Below, piece by piece: positions 10,727-22,680 of a stretch of DNA of 64,000 bases. Location: positions 71,860,482 through 71,924,481 of the forward strand of contig NC_089492.1 in the NCBI RefSeq assembly GCF_036850765.1, read 5' to 3'. The notes below the pieces were generated by a model. The model was not told the DNA's origin and made no database searches. It saw only the letters and a list, made by a program, of their open reading frames with translations. Source of the stretch: Saccopteryx bilineata (lineage: Eukaryota; Chordata; Mammalia; Chiroptera; Emballonuridae). Numbering within the stretch: position 1 is the first letter of the stretch; every line of letters begins with the position of its first letter. The translations under genes were made by a program, and so were the position numbers.

Positions 10727-13700
10727 ATGGCAGTAGGGAACCCACAAGTGTCAATAATTACACTAAATGTAAATGGATTAAACTTACCAATAAAAAGACA
10801 CAGAGTAGCAGAATGGATTAAAAAAGAAAATCCAACTATATGCTGCCTACAAGAAACACATCTAAGCAACAAGGATAAAAACAAATTCAAAGTGAAAGGC
10901 TGGAAAACAATACTCCAAGCAAACAACACCCAAAAAAAAAGCAGGCGTAGCAATACTCATATCTAATAATGCTGACTACAAGACAGAAAAAGTACTCAGA
11001 GACAAAAATGGTCATTTCATAATGATTAAGGGGAAGTTGAATCAAGAAGACATAACAATCCTTAATATATATGCACCAAACCAAGGAGCACCAAAATATA
11101 TAAGACAGCTACTTATTGACCTTAAAAGAAAAACTAACAAAAATACAATCATACTTGGAGACCTCAATACACCGCTGACGGCTCTAGATCGGTCATCCAA
11201 ACAGAGAATCAATAAAGATATAGTGGCCTTAAATGAAATACTAGAACACCTGGATATGATAGACATCTACAGGACACTTCATCCCAAAGCGACAGAGTAT
11301 ACATTTTTCTCTAGTGTACATGGAACATTCTCAAGAATTGACCATATGTTGGGCCACAAAGACAATATCAGCAAATTTAGAAAAATTGAAATTGTACCAA
11401 GCATATTTTCTGATCATAAAGCCTTGAAACTAGAATTCAACTGCAAAAAAGAGGGGGAAAAACCCACAAAAATGTGGAAACTAAACAACATACTTCTAAA
11501 AAATGAATTGGTCAAAGAAGAAATAAGCGCAGAAATCAAAAGATATATACAGACAAATGAAAATGAAAATACGACATATCAGAATCTCTGGGATGCAGCA
11601 AAAGCAGTAATAAGAGGAAAGTTCATATCACTTCAGGCCTATATGAACAAACAAGAGAGAGCCGAAGTAAACCACTTAACTTCACACCTTAAGGAACTAG
11701 AAAAAGAAGAACAAAGACAACCCAAAACCAGCCGAAGAAAGGAGATAATAAAAATCAGAGCAGAAATAAATGAAATAGAGAACAGAAAAACTATAGAAAA
11801 AATCAATAAAACAAGGAGCTGGTTCTTTGAAAAGATCAACAAAATTGACAAACCCTTGGCAAGACTCACCAAGGAAAAAAGACACACAGGACTCAAATAA
11901 ATAAAATCCAAAATGAAAGAGGAGAGATCACCACAGACATCATAGAAATACAAAGAATTATTGTAGAATACTATGAAAAATTATATGCCACCAAATACAA
12001 CAATCTAGAAGAAATGGATAAATTCCTAGAACAATACAACCTTCCTAGACTGAGTCATGAAGAAGCAGAAAGCCTAAACAGACCAATCAGCAGAGAGGAA
12101 ATAGAAAAAACTATTAAAAATCTCCCCAAAAATAAAAGTCCAGGCCCAGACGGTTATACTAGTGAATTCTATCAAACATTCAAAGAAGACTTGGTTCCTA
12201 TTCTACTCAAAGTCTTCCAAAAAATTGAAGAAGAAGCAATACTTCCAAACACATTTTATGAGGCCAACATAACCCTCATACCAAAACCTGGCAAGGATGG
12301 CACAAAGAAAGAAAACTACAGACCAATATCTCTAATGAATACAGATGCTAAAATACTAAACAAAATACTGGCAAACCGAATACAACAACATATTAAAAAA
12401 AATAATACATCATGATCAAGTGGGATTCATCCCAGAATCTCAAGGATGGTTCAACATACGCAAAACGGTTAACGTAATACACCATATCAACAAAACAAAG
12501 AACAAAAACCACATGATCTTATCAATAGATGCAGAAAAGGCTTTTGATAAAATACAACACAATTTTATGTTTAAGACTCTCAACAAAATGGGTATAGAAG
12601 GAAAATATCTCAACATGATAAAGGCCATATATGATAAACCATCAGCCAACATCCTATTAAACGGCATAAAACTGAGGACTTTCTACCTTAAATCAGGAAC
12701 AAGACAGGGTTGTCCACTCTCTCCACTCTTATTCAACGTGGTGCTAGAAGTTCTGGCCAGAGCAATCAGACAAGACAAAGAAATAAAAGGCATCCATATC
12801 GGAAAAGAAGAAGTAAAGCTATCACTTTTTGCTGATGATATGATCCTATACATCGAAAACCCGAAGGACTCCACAAAAAGATTATTAGAAACAATAAACC
12901 AATACAGTAAGGTCGCAGGATACAAAATTAACATACAAAAGTCCATAGCCTTTCTATATGCCAACAATGAAATATTAGAAAACGAACTCAAAAAAATAAT
13001 CCCCTTCACGATTGCAACAAAAAAAATAAAATACCTAGGAATAAACATAACAAAGAACGTAAAGGACCTATATAATGAAAATTACAAAGCATTGTTAAGG
13101 GAAATCGGAAAAGATACAATGAGATGGAAAAATATTCCTTGTTCTTGGATAGGAAGAATAAATATAATCAAAATGGCCATATTACCCAAAGCAATATACA
13201 AATTTAATGCAATTCCCATCAAAATCCCTATGAGATTTTTTAAAGAAATGGAACAAAAAATCATCAGATTTATATGGAACTATAAAAACCCCCGAATAGC
13301 CAAAATAATCCTAAGGAAAAAGAATGAAGCTGGGGGCATTACAATACCTGACTTTAAACTATATTATAGGGCCACGATAATCAAAACAGCATGGTATTGG
13401 CAGAAAAATAGACACTCAGACCAATGGAACAGAATAGAAAGCCCAGAAATAAAACCACATATATATGGTCAAATAATCTTTGATAAAGGGGCCAACAACA
13501 CACAATGGAGAAAAGAAAGCCTCTTCAACAAATGGTGTTGGGAAAACTGGAAAGCCACATGCAAAAGAATGAAACTCGACTACAGCCTGTCCCCGTGTAC
13601 TAAAATTAATTCAAAATGGATCAAAGACCTAAATATAAGACCTGAATCAATAAAGTACATAGAAGAAGACATAGGTACTAAAATCATGGACCTGGGTTTT

Positions 13701-14558
13701 AAAGAACATTTTATGAACTTGACTCCAATGGCAAGAGAAGTGAAGGCAAAGATAAATGAATGGAACTACATCAGAATTAAAAGTTTTTGCTCAGCAAGAG
13801 AAACTGATATCAAAATAAACAGACAGCCAACTATATGGGAACTGATATTTTCAAACGACAGCTCAGATAAGGGCCTAATATCCAAAATTTACAAAGAACT
13901 CATAAAACTCAACAACAAACAAACAAACAATCCAATAAAAAAATGGGAAGAGGACATGAACAGACACTTCTCCCAGGAAGAGATACAAATGGCCAACAGA
14001 TATATGAAAAGATGCTCAGCTTCATTAGTTATTAGAGAAATGCAAATCAAAACTACAATGAGATACCACCTCACTCCTGTTAGATTAGCTATTATCAACA
14101 AGACGGGTAATAGCAAATGTTGGAGAGGCTGTGGAGAAAAAGGAACCCTCATTCACTGTTGGTGGGACTGTAAAGTAGTACAACCATTATGGAGGAAAGT
14201 ATGGTGGTTCCTCAAAAAACTGCAAATAGAACTACCTTATGACCCAGCAATCCCTCTACTGGGTATATACCCCAAAACCTCAGAAACATTGATACGGGAA
14301 GACACATGTAGCCCCATGTTCATTGCAGCACTGTTCACAGTGGCCAAGACATGGAAACAACCAAAAAGCCCTTCAATAGAAGACTGGATAAAGAAGATGT
14401 GGCACATATACACTATGGAATACTACTCAGCCATAAGAAATGATGACATCAGATCATTTACAGCAAAATGGTGGGATCTTGATAACATTATAAGGAGTGA
14501 AATAAGCAAATCAGAAAAAAACAAGAACTACATGATTCCATACATTGGTGGAACATAA
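10727..14558 (+). pseudogene. L1 ORF2p (endonuclease-reverse transcriptase), three frameshifts
   Basis: ORF2p nicks target DNA and reverse-transcribes L1 RNA on it. The reading frame is open over its whole length except for three one-base indels. There is one extra A in the run 10932-10940, one missing base at about 11870-11890, and one extra A in the run 12395-12402. Allowing for these, it spans about 1276 codons, matching human ORF2p (1275). The APE-like endonuclease is at about 10727-11430: [36 protein letters not shown]. The reverse transcriptase contains [24 protein letters not shown] and the catalytic FADD at 12828-12839. The C-terminal Cys-His segment [18 protein letters not shown] is at 14119-14172. 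No internal stop occurs outside the shifts. As read, no functional full-length protein would be made. Confidence 0.95.
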
Positions 14559-14838
14559 AAATGAGACTAAGAGACATGGACAAGAGTGTGGTGGTTACCA
14601 AGGGTGGGGGGGGGAGGGAGGACATGGGAGGGAGGGAGGGAGAGAGTTAGGGGGAGGGGGAGGGGCACAGAGAACTAGATAGAGGGTGACGGAGGACAAT
14701 CTGACTTTGGGCGAATGGTTTGCAACATAATTTGATGACAAAATAACCTAGACATGTTTTCTTTGAATATATGTACCCTGATTTATTAATGTCATCCCAT
14801 TACCAATAATAAAAATTTATTAAAAAAAAAAAAAAAAA
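14559..14838 (+). other. L1-A 3'UTR and poly-A tail
   Basis: Contains a purine G-rich tract at about 14602-14666 with several runs of three or more G, the usual L1 3'UTR feature able to form G-quadruplexes. The polyadenylation signal AATAAA is at 14808-14813, followed by an A tail of about 16 bases broken once. Confidence 0.85.
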
Positions 14839-14851
14839 GAAAGGTGTTAGA

Positions 14852-16579
14852 ATAAGTATATATTGAGATGATTTAAAGTTACAGCATGCTGTCATCATCC
14901 TATTAGCAAACATGGATTTCTAATTAGGAAAATCCCCAATGGCAAAACCACGTTTGTGGATTCTGTAATCCACTTAGATTCTCTTTTATGACTAAAAGTT
15001 CTGTAAACTGAATTATGGACACAAGAAATCTATCACTGCCCTGGAAGATCTCAGAGGGAAAGAGATGATGCCACTTCCCATCACCAAGTTAAAAAAAAAG
15101 CAGTGCCTTTGGTTGAAGTAGATCTGATTAAAGCCAGCTGTTAAGTAATTTTCAAAATAAATGGCTGTCCAACTGGTGAAAGATGTCTCAAGATAATTAT
15201 CAGGTTAGACATCATAAAGACAGCATTAAATAAGCACTGTAAGCTATATTTGGAGTAGCTTTGACATGCATTTTGAGACATTTGTGAACTAATAGTACAT
15301 TTAAGACTCATGCAAATGCATGTCCATTCTCTCCAGCTCAGACTTCATAAGTTGAAATGAAAGTCGCTTATGTTTTTCTTTTCTCTTAGAGTCACAGATC
15401 CCAGTGGAGGGTCAGCCTGACATTTCACTTGGTTGGAACAAGCTTGTCAAATAATCTTTATACTGCAATGAAAGATGACTGTTTCATTGAGGTATAATAA
15501 TATCAGTTTTAAAACATTCTCAGAAATAAGCATCTGGTCATTTTGCAGTGGTATCTAGCAGTAATACTTTATTCCAAGCAAATAATTTAGCCATATGTGT
15601 CTTCCTTGTAATGAATTAAATAACCAAATGAAAGTCAAGACTATGGTTAGAATTTTTCACTAGCAAATTTGATACCCTGAAGAAGATAATGGTTCAGTTT
15701 TCCAGGACCAACTGAAAGAGAAAAGATTTTTCTCAAAGTGAAAATCTATTTTTTCGCCTTTCTCTGAACTATTCAACATTTGAGCCATGTTGTAATAGTA
15801 GATTTTACAATCATCAATAAACTAATTTTAAATGTGTATAATATGCTTGCTTGGCTAACATATCATAAGTTCAAGCCTTGCCAGTGTAATTTAAAGATAG
15901 ACACATCAACCTATAATGTCAAATATAAAAAAGAATAGGAGATTATAACAGGAGAAATTAGGTTGTGTTTTGAGAGCCTTTCACTAATTTTGTCTTAGTT
16001 CTTCTCTGGAAAGGACAGCTAATGTCAAATTTAGTGTGAAGAAAGTGTCTTCCTACAGTTTCAAAGAAAAAAGGACTATCACAACCTGCTCCTTATATCT
16101 TTATATTTATTTAGAAATGCATATAAAATGTCATTTCAATAACTTTAGTAGATAAAGAAAGCTAAGTACTAACAGTTGCAAAGAAAGGGCAAAAATTCAC
16201 CTAGCAACATACTTAACTGTCTTCAAAGATGAGAAAAAAGACAGAATTTTTCCTCCCCAGTTATACACTGTTCATAACATTAAATTGCTGTTAAAAACTC
16301 TAGATATCCTAGATACAATATTAAAAATATAGGATTTATTATTCAAAGATTCTGTATTTTTAAATTTGCCTATTCATTAAAATGTATTTGTAACCTCCAA
16401 ACCCATATTTGCAACTCTTGCGGTCATTGCAGACATGGGCACATGCAGAGTGGCAGCATGATGTTTATAATCCCAGCATGGGGTGCAGGCGGGAAGACAG
16501 CAACTCCATGCCCTCTTGCTCTAGAAATAAATGTCCATTTGCCTGCTACACTTTTCCTTACATTTGTGCTTTTTGTGGG
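14852..16579. other. Unique non-coding sequence
   Basis: No repeat family or exon recognised. An octamer-type motif ATGCAAATGCAT is at 15310-15321. The sequence is AT-rich. Confidence 0.5.
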
Positions 16580-16591
16580 AGATCTCACTGT

Positions 16592-16952
16592 TTATATATT
16601 TATTTATCTATTTATTTATTTATTTATTTTTACTTTTTTGTGACACAGACAGAGAGAGACAGAGAGGGGGACAGATAGGGACAAACAGAAAGGAAGGGAG
16701 AGAGATGAGAAGCATCAATTCTTCATTGGGGTACCTTCGTTGTTCACTGATTGCTTTTTCATATGTGCCTTGACTAGAGGGCTGCAGCAGAGTAAGTGAC
16801 CCCTTGGTCAAGCCAGTGACATTGGGCTCAAGATGGTGAGCCTTGCTCAACCCAGATGAGCCTGCATTCAAGTTGGCGACCTCGGGGTTTAAAACCTGGG
16901 TCCTCTGCATCCCAGTCCACGCTCTATCCACTGTCCCACAGCCTGGTCAGGC
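16592..16952 (-). mobile_element. tRNA-derived bat SINE, Rhin-1-like
   Basis: The minus-strand 5' end reads GCCTGACCAGGCTGTGGGAC at about 16952, with B-box-like GGTTTTAAACC. The A-rich tail appears on the plus strand as (TTTA)n at 16595-16630. The flanking duplication AGATCTCACTGT (16580-16591) versus AGATCTCGCTGT (16953-16964) has one mismatch. It is moderately diverged. Confidence 0.9.
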
Positions 16953-16973
16953 AGATCTCGCTGTCTAAAATGA

Positions 16974-17335
16974 CCTCTGTTAGTTTGCTCAGTGGTAGAG
17001 CATCATCCCAGTGTGTGGATGTACAGGGTTCAATTCCCAGTCAAAACACACAGGAGAAGCACCTATCTGCTTCTCCACCTTTCCCTCTCTACTTTTTCTC
17101 TATCTCTCTCTTCCCCTCCTACAGCCAAGGCTCCATTGGAGCAAAGTTGGCCCAGGTGCTGAGGATGGCTCCATGGCTTCCACCTCAGGTGCTAGAATGG
17201 CTCCAGTTGCAACAGAGCGACACCCCAGATGGGCAGAGCATAGCCCCCTAGCAGGCATGCCGGGTGGATCCCAGTTGGGCACGTGGCAGTCTATCTCTTT
17301 GCCTCCTCACTTCTCACTTCAGAAAAATACAATAA

Positions 17336-17336
<1 letters not shown>
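16974..17336 (+). mobile_element. Ves-type SINE, older copy
   Basis: Diverged head (GTTTGCTCAGTGGTAGAGC, B-box GGTTCAATTCC), then ACACAGGAGAAGC, CTCCATTGGAGCAAAG, GGCATGCCGGGTGGATCCC and the ending CACTTCAGAAAAATAC. These mark the whole Ves body. It lies 10 bases beyond the previous SINE's target duplication, so the two SINEs are almost tandem. Confidence 0.88.

Positions 17337-17384
<48 letters not shown>
17337..17384 (+). repeat. (TAGA)12 microsatellite
   Basis: Twelve uninterrupted TAGA units directly follow the A-rich end of the Ves SINE. This is the common origin of tetranucleotide repeats from SINE tails, and the perfect run suggests it is polymorphic. Confidence 0.95.
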
Positions 17385-19754
17385 ATGCCCATTGCGCTGA
17401 AGTGCTGTCTAGTATTACTGAGTGTGCAAAGGCTATGGTGTGCTTTACTGAGAAAATACGTGTGTTGGATAAGCTTTCTTCAGATTAAGTCATTGTGCTG
17501 TTGGCTTTGAGCTCAATATTAATGAATCACCCATGTATATTACATAAGGGACTTTTCAACAGAAACATACATAAACTGAGGTCACGTATTGAATAGCTGA
17601 TAAAAATACTGTGACCAGAGGTTTACAAGAACCAAACCCTGTATCTGCCCTGGTTGCAATGGTGCAGTATTCGGTAATTTAGTGTTTGTGTTAACTTTAT
17701 AGAACATAATTGCCACAAAAAATAAGAACAACCTATCACATTTTTTTCTGCTATATATAATATTTACAAACACAAGCAAAAGAGCATCTTATATTATGAT
17801 AAAATGAACTAAAAGAACTCACATGTAAACACTTATAATCACAGAGATTTTTGAATTTGGGGAATATTTAGGCCTATGATTGGGAAATACAGTCATTGGC
17901 ATTTACATGGAAATGCTGTGTAAACAAACAAGGCACGCTCTGTTCAGATATCATGGCAAAGGTTGATTCATAGAGGCATAACTCAACTAATATGATATAG
18001 TTGATGTCTTTGTTAATATCTTTGTCTCATCTTTTAAAGGCTCACTCAATCCAAATACATTGTCAGCAGACTTTTCAAAAACTACTATTAAAAATAGTCT
18101 AGGATTTTAAAGATCAATTTTCAAATATTAAATTCAAAATCATAGTTCCTAATGAAGGTGATTTGGTGATCTTCACAATTGGCTCAAATTTGGAAGCATT
18201 TTCCATCTTAGGTCAGGTGAATTTTATGCACTAGGTCCTTGTTCAACCCAGCTACTAGATCAACACATTTTCTAAAGTTATTACATTTTGACAGGCTACA
18301 CAGAGCTCCTGAAGAGTTTATCTGAAAGTAAGTGGGAAAGATATTTTCAATATTTTTAAGGTGCCCGAGCCATTCAACAAGCATTTGATTACATCTTTGT
18401 TGAATTTTTAAAGACGTGAGTCCTGATTGCAAACACCCAGCAGAAATTTGGATTATTTGTAAATGAGATTGACGACAACAGGTTCTTCTTGTCCTTTATT
18501 ATGAACACTATACAAATACTGTACGTCAATGATTAAGTTTGCCCTTGGCTGTGGGCCAGGATTGAAGTGTAACAGACACACTTTTCATAAGATATAGTAG
18601 CTGAAAACTTTCAGTTAAATCTGGCTGAATTTCATTTGCCTTTAAACACTGTCCTGTAGAGCATCTCAGATTTACCTACATGAGTCACTAAAAGGATAGC
18701 TTTGTTCAGATGGATATCTAACTTCAAAGACTGAAAGAGTTGCCGCGTTACATTACCAACCATGTTAAATGAGGGAAATGAATTTCCAGCTAGGAACCTT
18801 ATCAGAAGAAATGTGTTCTTCTGAACACATAAGATTAAGACATTTAGAAACGTTGTTCCTCTGGATTAATTTAACTAGCTAGCCTAAAACTAAAGTCAAA
18901 ATAATTGAAGTCAGTATTTGGTGCATAAGGTCCAGATAAATAAATTTGTAAGTAAAAGTCAAAATGGTTGCGCTAACTAAGCCTAATGACTCTGCTTTTT
19001 ACTCTAGAAACAAGCTGTCAGATGGGTGAGTTCCTAGATACTTTTCTCCCAGCATATATTGCTAATATTCTAAATTAGAATTTACTTTCTTTTTATTGCA
19101 AAGCATAAATAGAAGTTATCTTCATTTGGTTTACTTCAAGAATCTTTAATTATAAAATATACTTCATCAACATTTTAGACGTGGTAAATAGAGTCTCTGA
19201 TTGGTAAGTAGAGTCCTACTAAGGCAAAGGAATGCTCTAGAAAGAGCTGTGAGCCTACTCTACTGTTGTCATTATGATCCTCCTAATCTTATGAAGACTC
19301 TTCCAGCATTGTAATGTTTTTATTCATCTCTCATTGAACGGACTCCTGCTCACATTTCCCGCTACCACCAACCATTTCTGCATCTCTCTTCCTCTCAGGA
19401 CAAGCTGAGACAATGCTGCAGGTGGCTGAATAAGAAATGTCCCACACCCTCTTTTTTCCCCTCTGTGGATTCAGTCATCTCACATAACCTTCACTTTTTC
19501 CAAAACCTCATCCAATAATTATTCATTGTCTCCTTGCAACTCCCAACTCTATCTACGGAAAGCATTCTCCCTAAAAACATGCTCTTCTCTTAATGTTTCC
19601 TTCCATTCAACAAATTTTATTAATGTGAGAGGCCTTACTGTTGCTTGCATTACTCTTTGTAATCAGACTCTACCTACTTTGCACCCTGTGAAGTTCCTTC
19701 CTGGGGAATATGAAGGTTACCAACGACTGCCTGATATCAAAGGAAGCAGCGTAG
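17385..19754. other. Unique non-coding sequence
   Basis: About 2.4 kb with no recognised repeat, exon or RNA gene. ORFs are all under 80 codons with no domain signal. Confidence 0.5.
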
Positions 19755-19975
19755 ATTTGTAGTTAGGAATCCAGGCTCTTGAGTCAGCCTGTGTATTTAA
19801 ACTGTGTCACTTCCTGCAGTGGGCAAGTCTCTTCACCCCTGCGTGCTGCCATTTCCTCATGTGTAAAACGGAGGAAAGAATAGCACCTATCTCATAGGAC
19901 CGTTATAAGGAAGAAATCCAACACTCTGTGTGAAACACTGAGAACAGTGCTCAGCACACAGTAAGTACTTCACAG
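19755..19975 (+). repeat. MIR element
   Basis: Sense-orientation MIR: CAGGCTCTTGAGTCAGCCTG, then TGTCACTTCCTG, GGGCAAGTCTCTTCACC, TTTCCTCATGTGTAAAACGG, ATAGCACCTATCTCATAGG and GAACAGTGCTCAGCACACAG TAAGTA in that order. It is nearly full length and one of the clearest MIRs here. Confidence 0.9.
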
Positions 19976-21572
19976 GGTCTGTCAAATAAAATACATCCAA
20001 CACACACTTGTTTTTATTTCCTCTCTCAGTCTCTCCGCAGAATTTGAAATTAGTGATGACCCCTTTAAAAAGTCTTCATCCTTAATGAAAGTGTGCAGCC
20101 CAGCGGTGGGCTGGAGGAAACCACAGAAGATTCAGAGAATCTGGCAGGGTTTTGTGGGTGGTCATTGTTTAACTGAATCTTCTGATGTGGGGGTTCAGCT
20201 TACGTATGGGGGATGCAAAGAGAGCTATGGATTTAGGACACAGGACTTTGAGAACTGAGATATCATTGTGAGAACAGGGTCTGTGGAGAAGAGGGAAGTG
20301 GAGGTCCAGGTGGAGAGAGGATGAGGTGGCCCTACAGGGGTCTGCACACTGTGAAGCTATGATTTGAGGATAGTTTTCTGCGCTGGCTTATGACAGGTGA
20401 TGAAGGCAGGGGAGAGAACAATGGGAACCCCCTACTTACAAATCCATGCACCCATGGAGCAGCCCTGCCCACTAGCAGCCAAAGGGAAGGGAAGGACGGG
20501 CACTTGGTGGGGTACACGTGCCTTCACTCAAGAGATAACATCTCCTGAGCGATAGAAACTTCTTAACTATATCCATTGTGTCTGCCTCTTAGCCACTGAA
20601 ATTTTTATTGTTAGCCCCTCTATCACAAATGTGGCAAAGAAATAAATATGAAATCACCCTGCGCTCTTGGCAGTTAACAGGTCTACTATTGTTCAAGGGT
20701 CGGATAGCAGAATGAAAAGGAATATATATCTAAATGAATCCAGAAAGTAACACGTCTGGGTTTTCTGTCAATTTTATTAGTCATTTCTGTCTTGGACTTG
20801 GCTGTTCTTCATTCTCACAGTGTCCCAGCATGACATGTTATGACTGCTTAGTCCACTTTCTGGGACAACCAACCAGAGAAAAGAAGGAGCACGGCTGAGG
20901 TCACTCAGGGGATGCGCCCCGGAGTCCGCATGAGCATGCGCAGTTCCCACCTCCCACTCAAACCCCTTACATCTTCCAAATCATAAAAGCCCCCAGAGGA
21001 AAACAATTGTGAACAGGTATTTAAAGACTGAAGTGATCTTCAAAAATTGAAATGACCTTATGTTTACCAAAAAAAAATCAAATGCAATTTTATTTTGGTC
21101 TTTATAATGACATTTATATTTACAGTTTATCTGCTGCTGGAACAGCAGGAGAATGGTCTTTGAAGTGATGGGTTATGTGTGTGTTGGCCAAGTTGCAGAT
21201 AAACAATGCCAAAAGACTCCCAAAAAGATTAAACTGTTAACCACAAATATGCGGTTTCTGTTGGGGAGATTTGTCGCTGACCATGTTAGCCGTCGCAGCT
21301 AATATTGGCTCTGGGAAAGTCATGCTTTGGTCGTGAGCCAATCTGCAGTATTTGTGGAACTACAGTTGAATTGTAGGATGGATACGGATGACACTGCAGG
21401 TATTTCTCATCATCAAATGGTTAATGAAGAACTCACAAGATGGTCTGCTGGCTCCTGGACTTCAAGTTTCTTTTTGGCAGTTGGAAGAGATTAAACCCTC
21501 AGAGGCACTGTCTCCCAGCATTCTGTCCCTCTGTTTCCCAGTCTTGGTTTGTGCATCTAAATGTGCTGCTGG
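19976..21572. other. Unique non-coding sequence
   Basis: No repeat family recognised. It contains the CpG-dense promoter-like patch described separately at 20895-20995. No open exon with splice sites could be identified. Confidence 0.5.
20895..20995 (+). promoter_or_regulatory. CpG-dense patch with NRF1-like and TATA-like motifs
   Basis: Five CpGs fall within about 45 bases in otherwise CpG-poor sequence. GCATGCGCAG at 20934-20943 resembles an NRF1 site, and ATAAAAG at 20983-20989 resembles a TATA box. A promoter for an unseen transcript, or the U3 of an old LTR, would both fit. No downstream ORF supports either. Confidence 0.3.
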
Positions 21573-21585
21573 TGAAGCTTGTTCT

Positions 21586-21920
21586 TTTTTTTTTTTTTTC
21601 TTTTACAGAGACAGAGAGAGAGTCAGAGAGAAGGATAGATAGGGACAGACAGACAGGGACGCAGAGAGATGAGAAGCATCAATCATCAGTTTTTCACTGT
21701 GACACCTTAGTTGTTCATTGATTGCTTTCTCATATGTGCCTTGACCGCAGGCCTTCAGCAGACCGAGTAACCCCTTGCTTGACCTTGGGCTCAAGCTGGT
21801 GAGCTTTGCTCAAACCAGATGAACTCACGTCCAAGCTGGTGACCTCAGGTTCTTGAACCTGGGTCCTCCACATCCCAGTCCAACGCTCTATCCACTGCTC
21901 CACTGCCTGGTCAGGCAATG
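21586..21920 (-). mobile_element. tRNA-derived bat SINE, Rhin-1-like
   Basis: The minus strand begins GCCTGACCAGGCAGTGGAGC, with B-box-like GGTTCAAGAACC, and ends with CTGTCTGTCCC and a poly-A (plus-strand T run 21583-21600). The flanking duplication TGAAGCTTGTTCT (21573-21585) versus TGAAGCTTATTCT (21921-21933) has one mismatch. Confidence 0.93.
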
Positions 21921-21933
21921 TGAAGCTTATTCT

Positions 21934-22464
21934 GTATGGGTGTCATTATGTTGGAGGACTCTTCAGGCAGCCCCTTGAGGTAAAAGGTAATAGAAATAGG
22001 GATGGAGGTGGGTATGGCAGCATTGGAGTGATGTCCTAGACAACTGGCATTGAGTAAGGACCAATCATGTGGCTGGTTACTGGTCTAAGCCTCTATTCCT
22101 TTTCAACCCCATTTGGATGTACTGCAATTCAATTCTAGCACTAATGACCTGGAGTTAGCATTACTTCACAAATTCAAATGTACAGTCCCCACAAAGACTG
22201 CACTTACTTTGGACATCAGCCATACCTTGCAATCCCCAAGACACCTGTGCTTTGTATGCATGACAAGCTATGTATATTTGGAAGTTTTTGTGATCACCTC
22301 AGGTTCATAATTCCTAGAATGACTCATGGAACTCAGGAAGTCTTACCATTTCTGTTTCCTTATAGAGAACACAAACCCATTTCCTATTGCATCTACATGT
22401 CAGGATCATGCCTCCTCCGCGACAACCTGTTTGATAATAACCCTTGCCCAAGACATTGGCCATT
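21934..22464. other. Unique non-coding sequence
   Basis: No gene or repeat recognised. Confidence 0.45.
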
Positions 22465-22680
22465 TTCTGGATGTGATAATGAAGGTAATGATCATGATTA
22501 TTAAGGTCTATGAGCATTTACATGAATTATCTCAGTTAATTCTCACAGTAATCAAATCCCAAGGGAACAATTTTGTACCTTTACTACAGATGGGGAAGGT
22601 GAACTTTAGGGAGGTTAAATCATTTACCAAAGTCATGTACTTGTGATGAGTAGTCTCAAAACTTTAACCTAGATCTGATC
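22465..22680 (-). repeat. MIR-like element, diverged
   Basis: Reverse-orientation MIR signature: GAATTATCTCAGTTAATTCTCACAGTAA, then CTACAGATGGGGAAGGTGAACTT and GTTAAATCATTTACCAAAGTCATGTAC, in the expected order. Confidence 0.65.

Larger units (their letters stand above)
9159..14838 (+). mobile_element. Full-length young LINE-1 (L1-A)
   Basis: A complete L1 of about 5.68 kb. It has a 247-bp 5'UTR, ORF1 (9406-10401), a 325-bp spacer, ORF2 (10727-14558), a 280-bp 3'UTR with a G-rich tract and AATAAA at 14808, and a poly-A tail ending at about 14838. The 13-bp duplication GAAAGGTGTTAGA lies at 9146-9158 and 14839-14851 and is perfect, which supports a recent insertion. ORF1 is intact. ORF2 has three single-base frame breaks, two of them in A runs. 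The element moves by target-primed reverse transcription using its own proteins. It is the youngest L1 in the window and differs in UTRs and spacer from the two older ones. Confidence 0.97.

Noticed and set aside
12683..13048. Long minus-strand frames within L1-A (also 10224-10559, 11639-11953)
   Set aside because: Shadows of ORF1/ORF2 in A-rich coding sequence; hydrophobic residues come from T-rich antisense codons.
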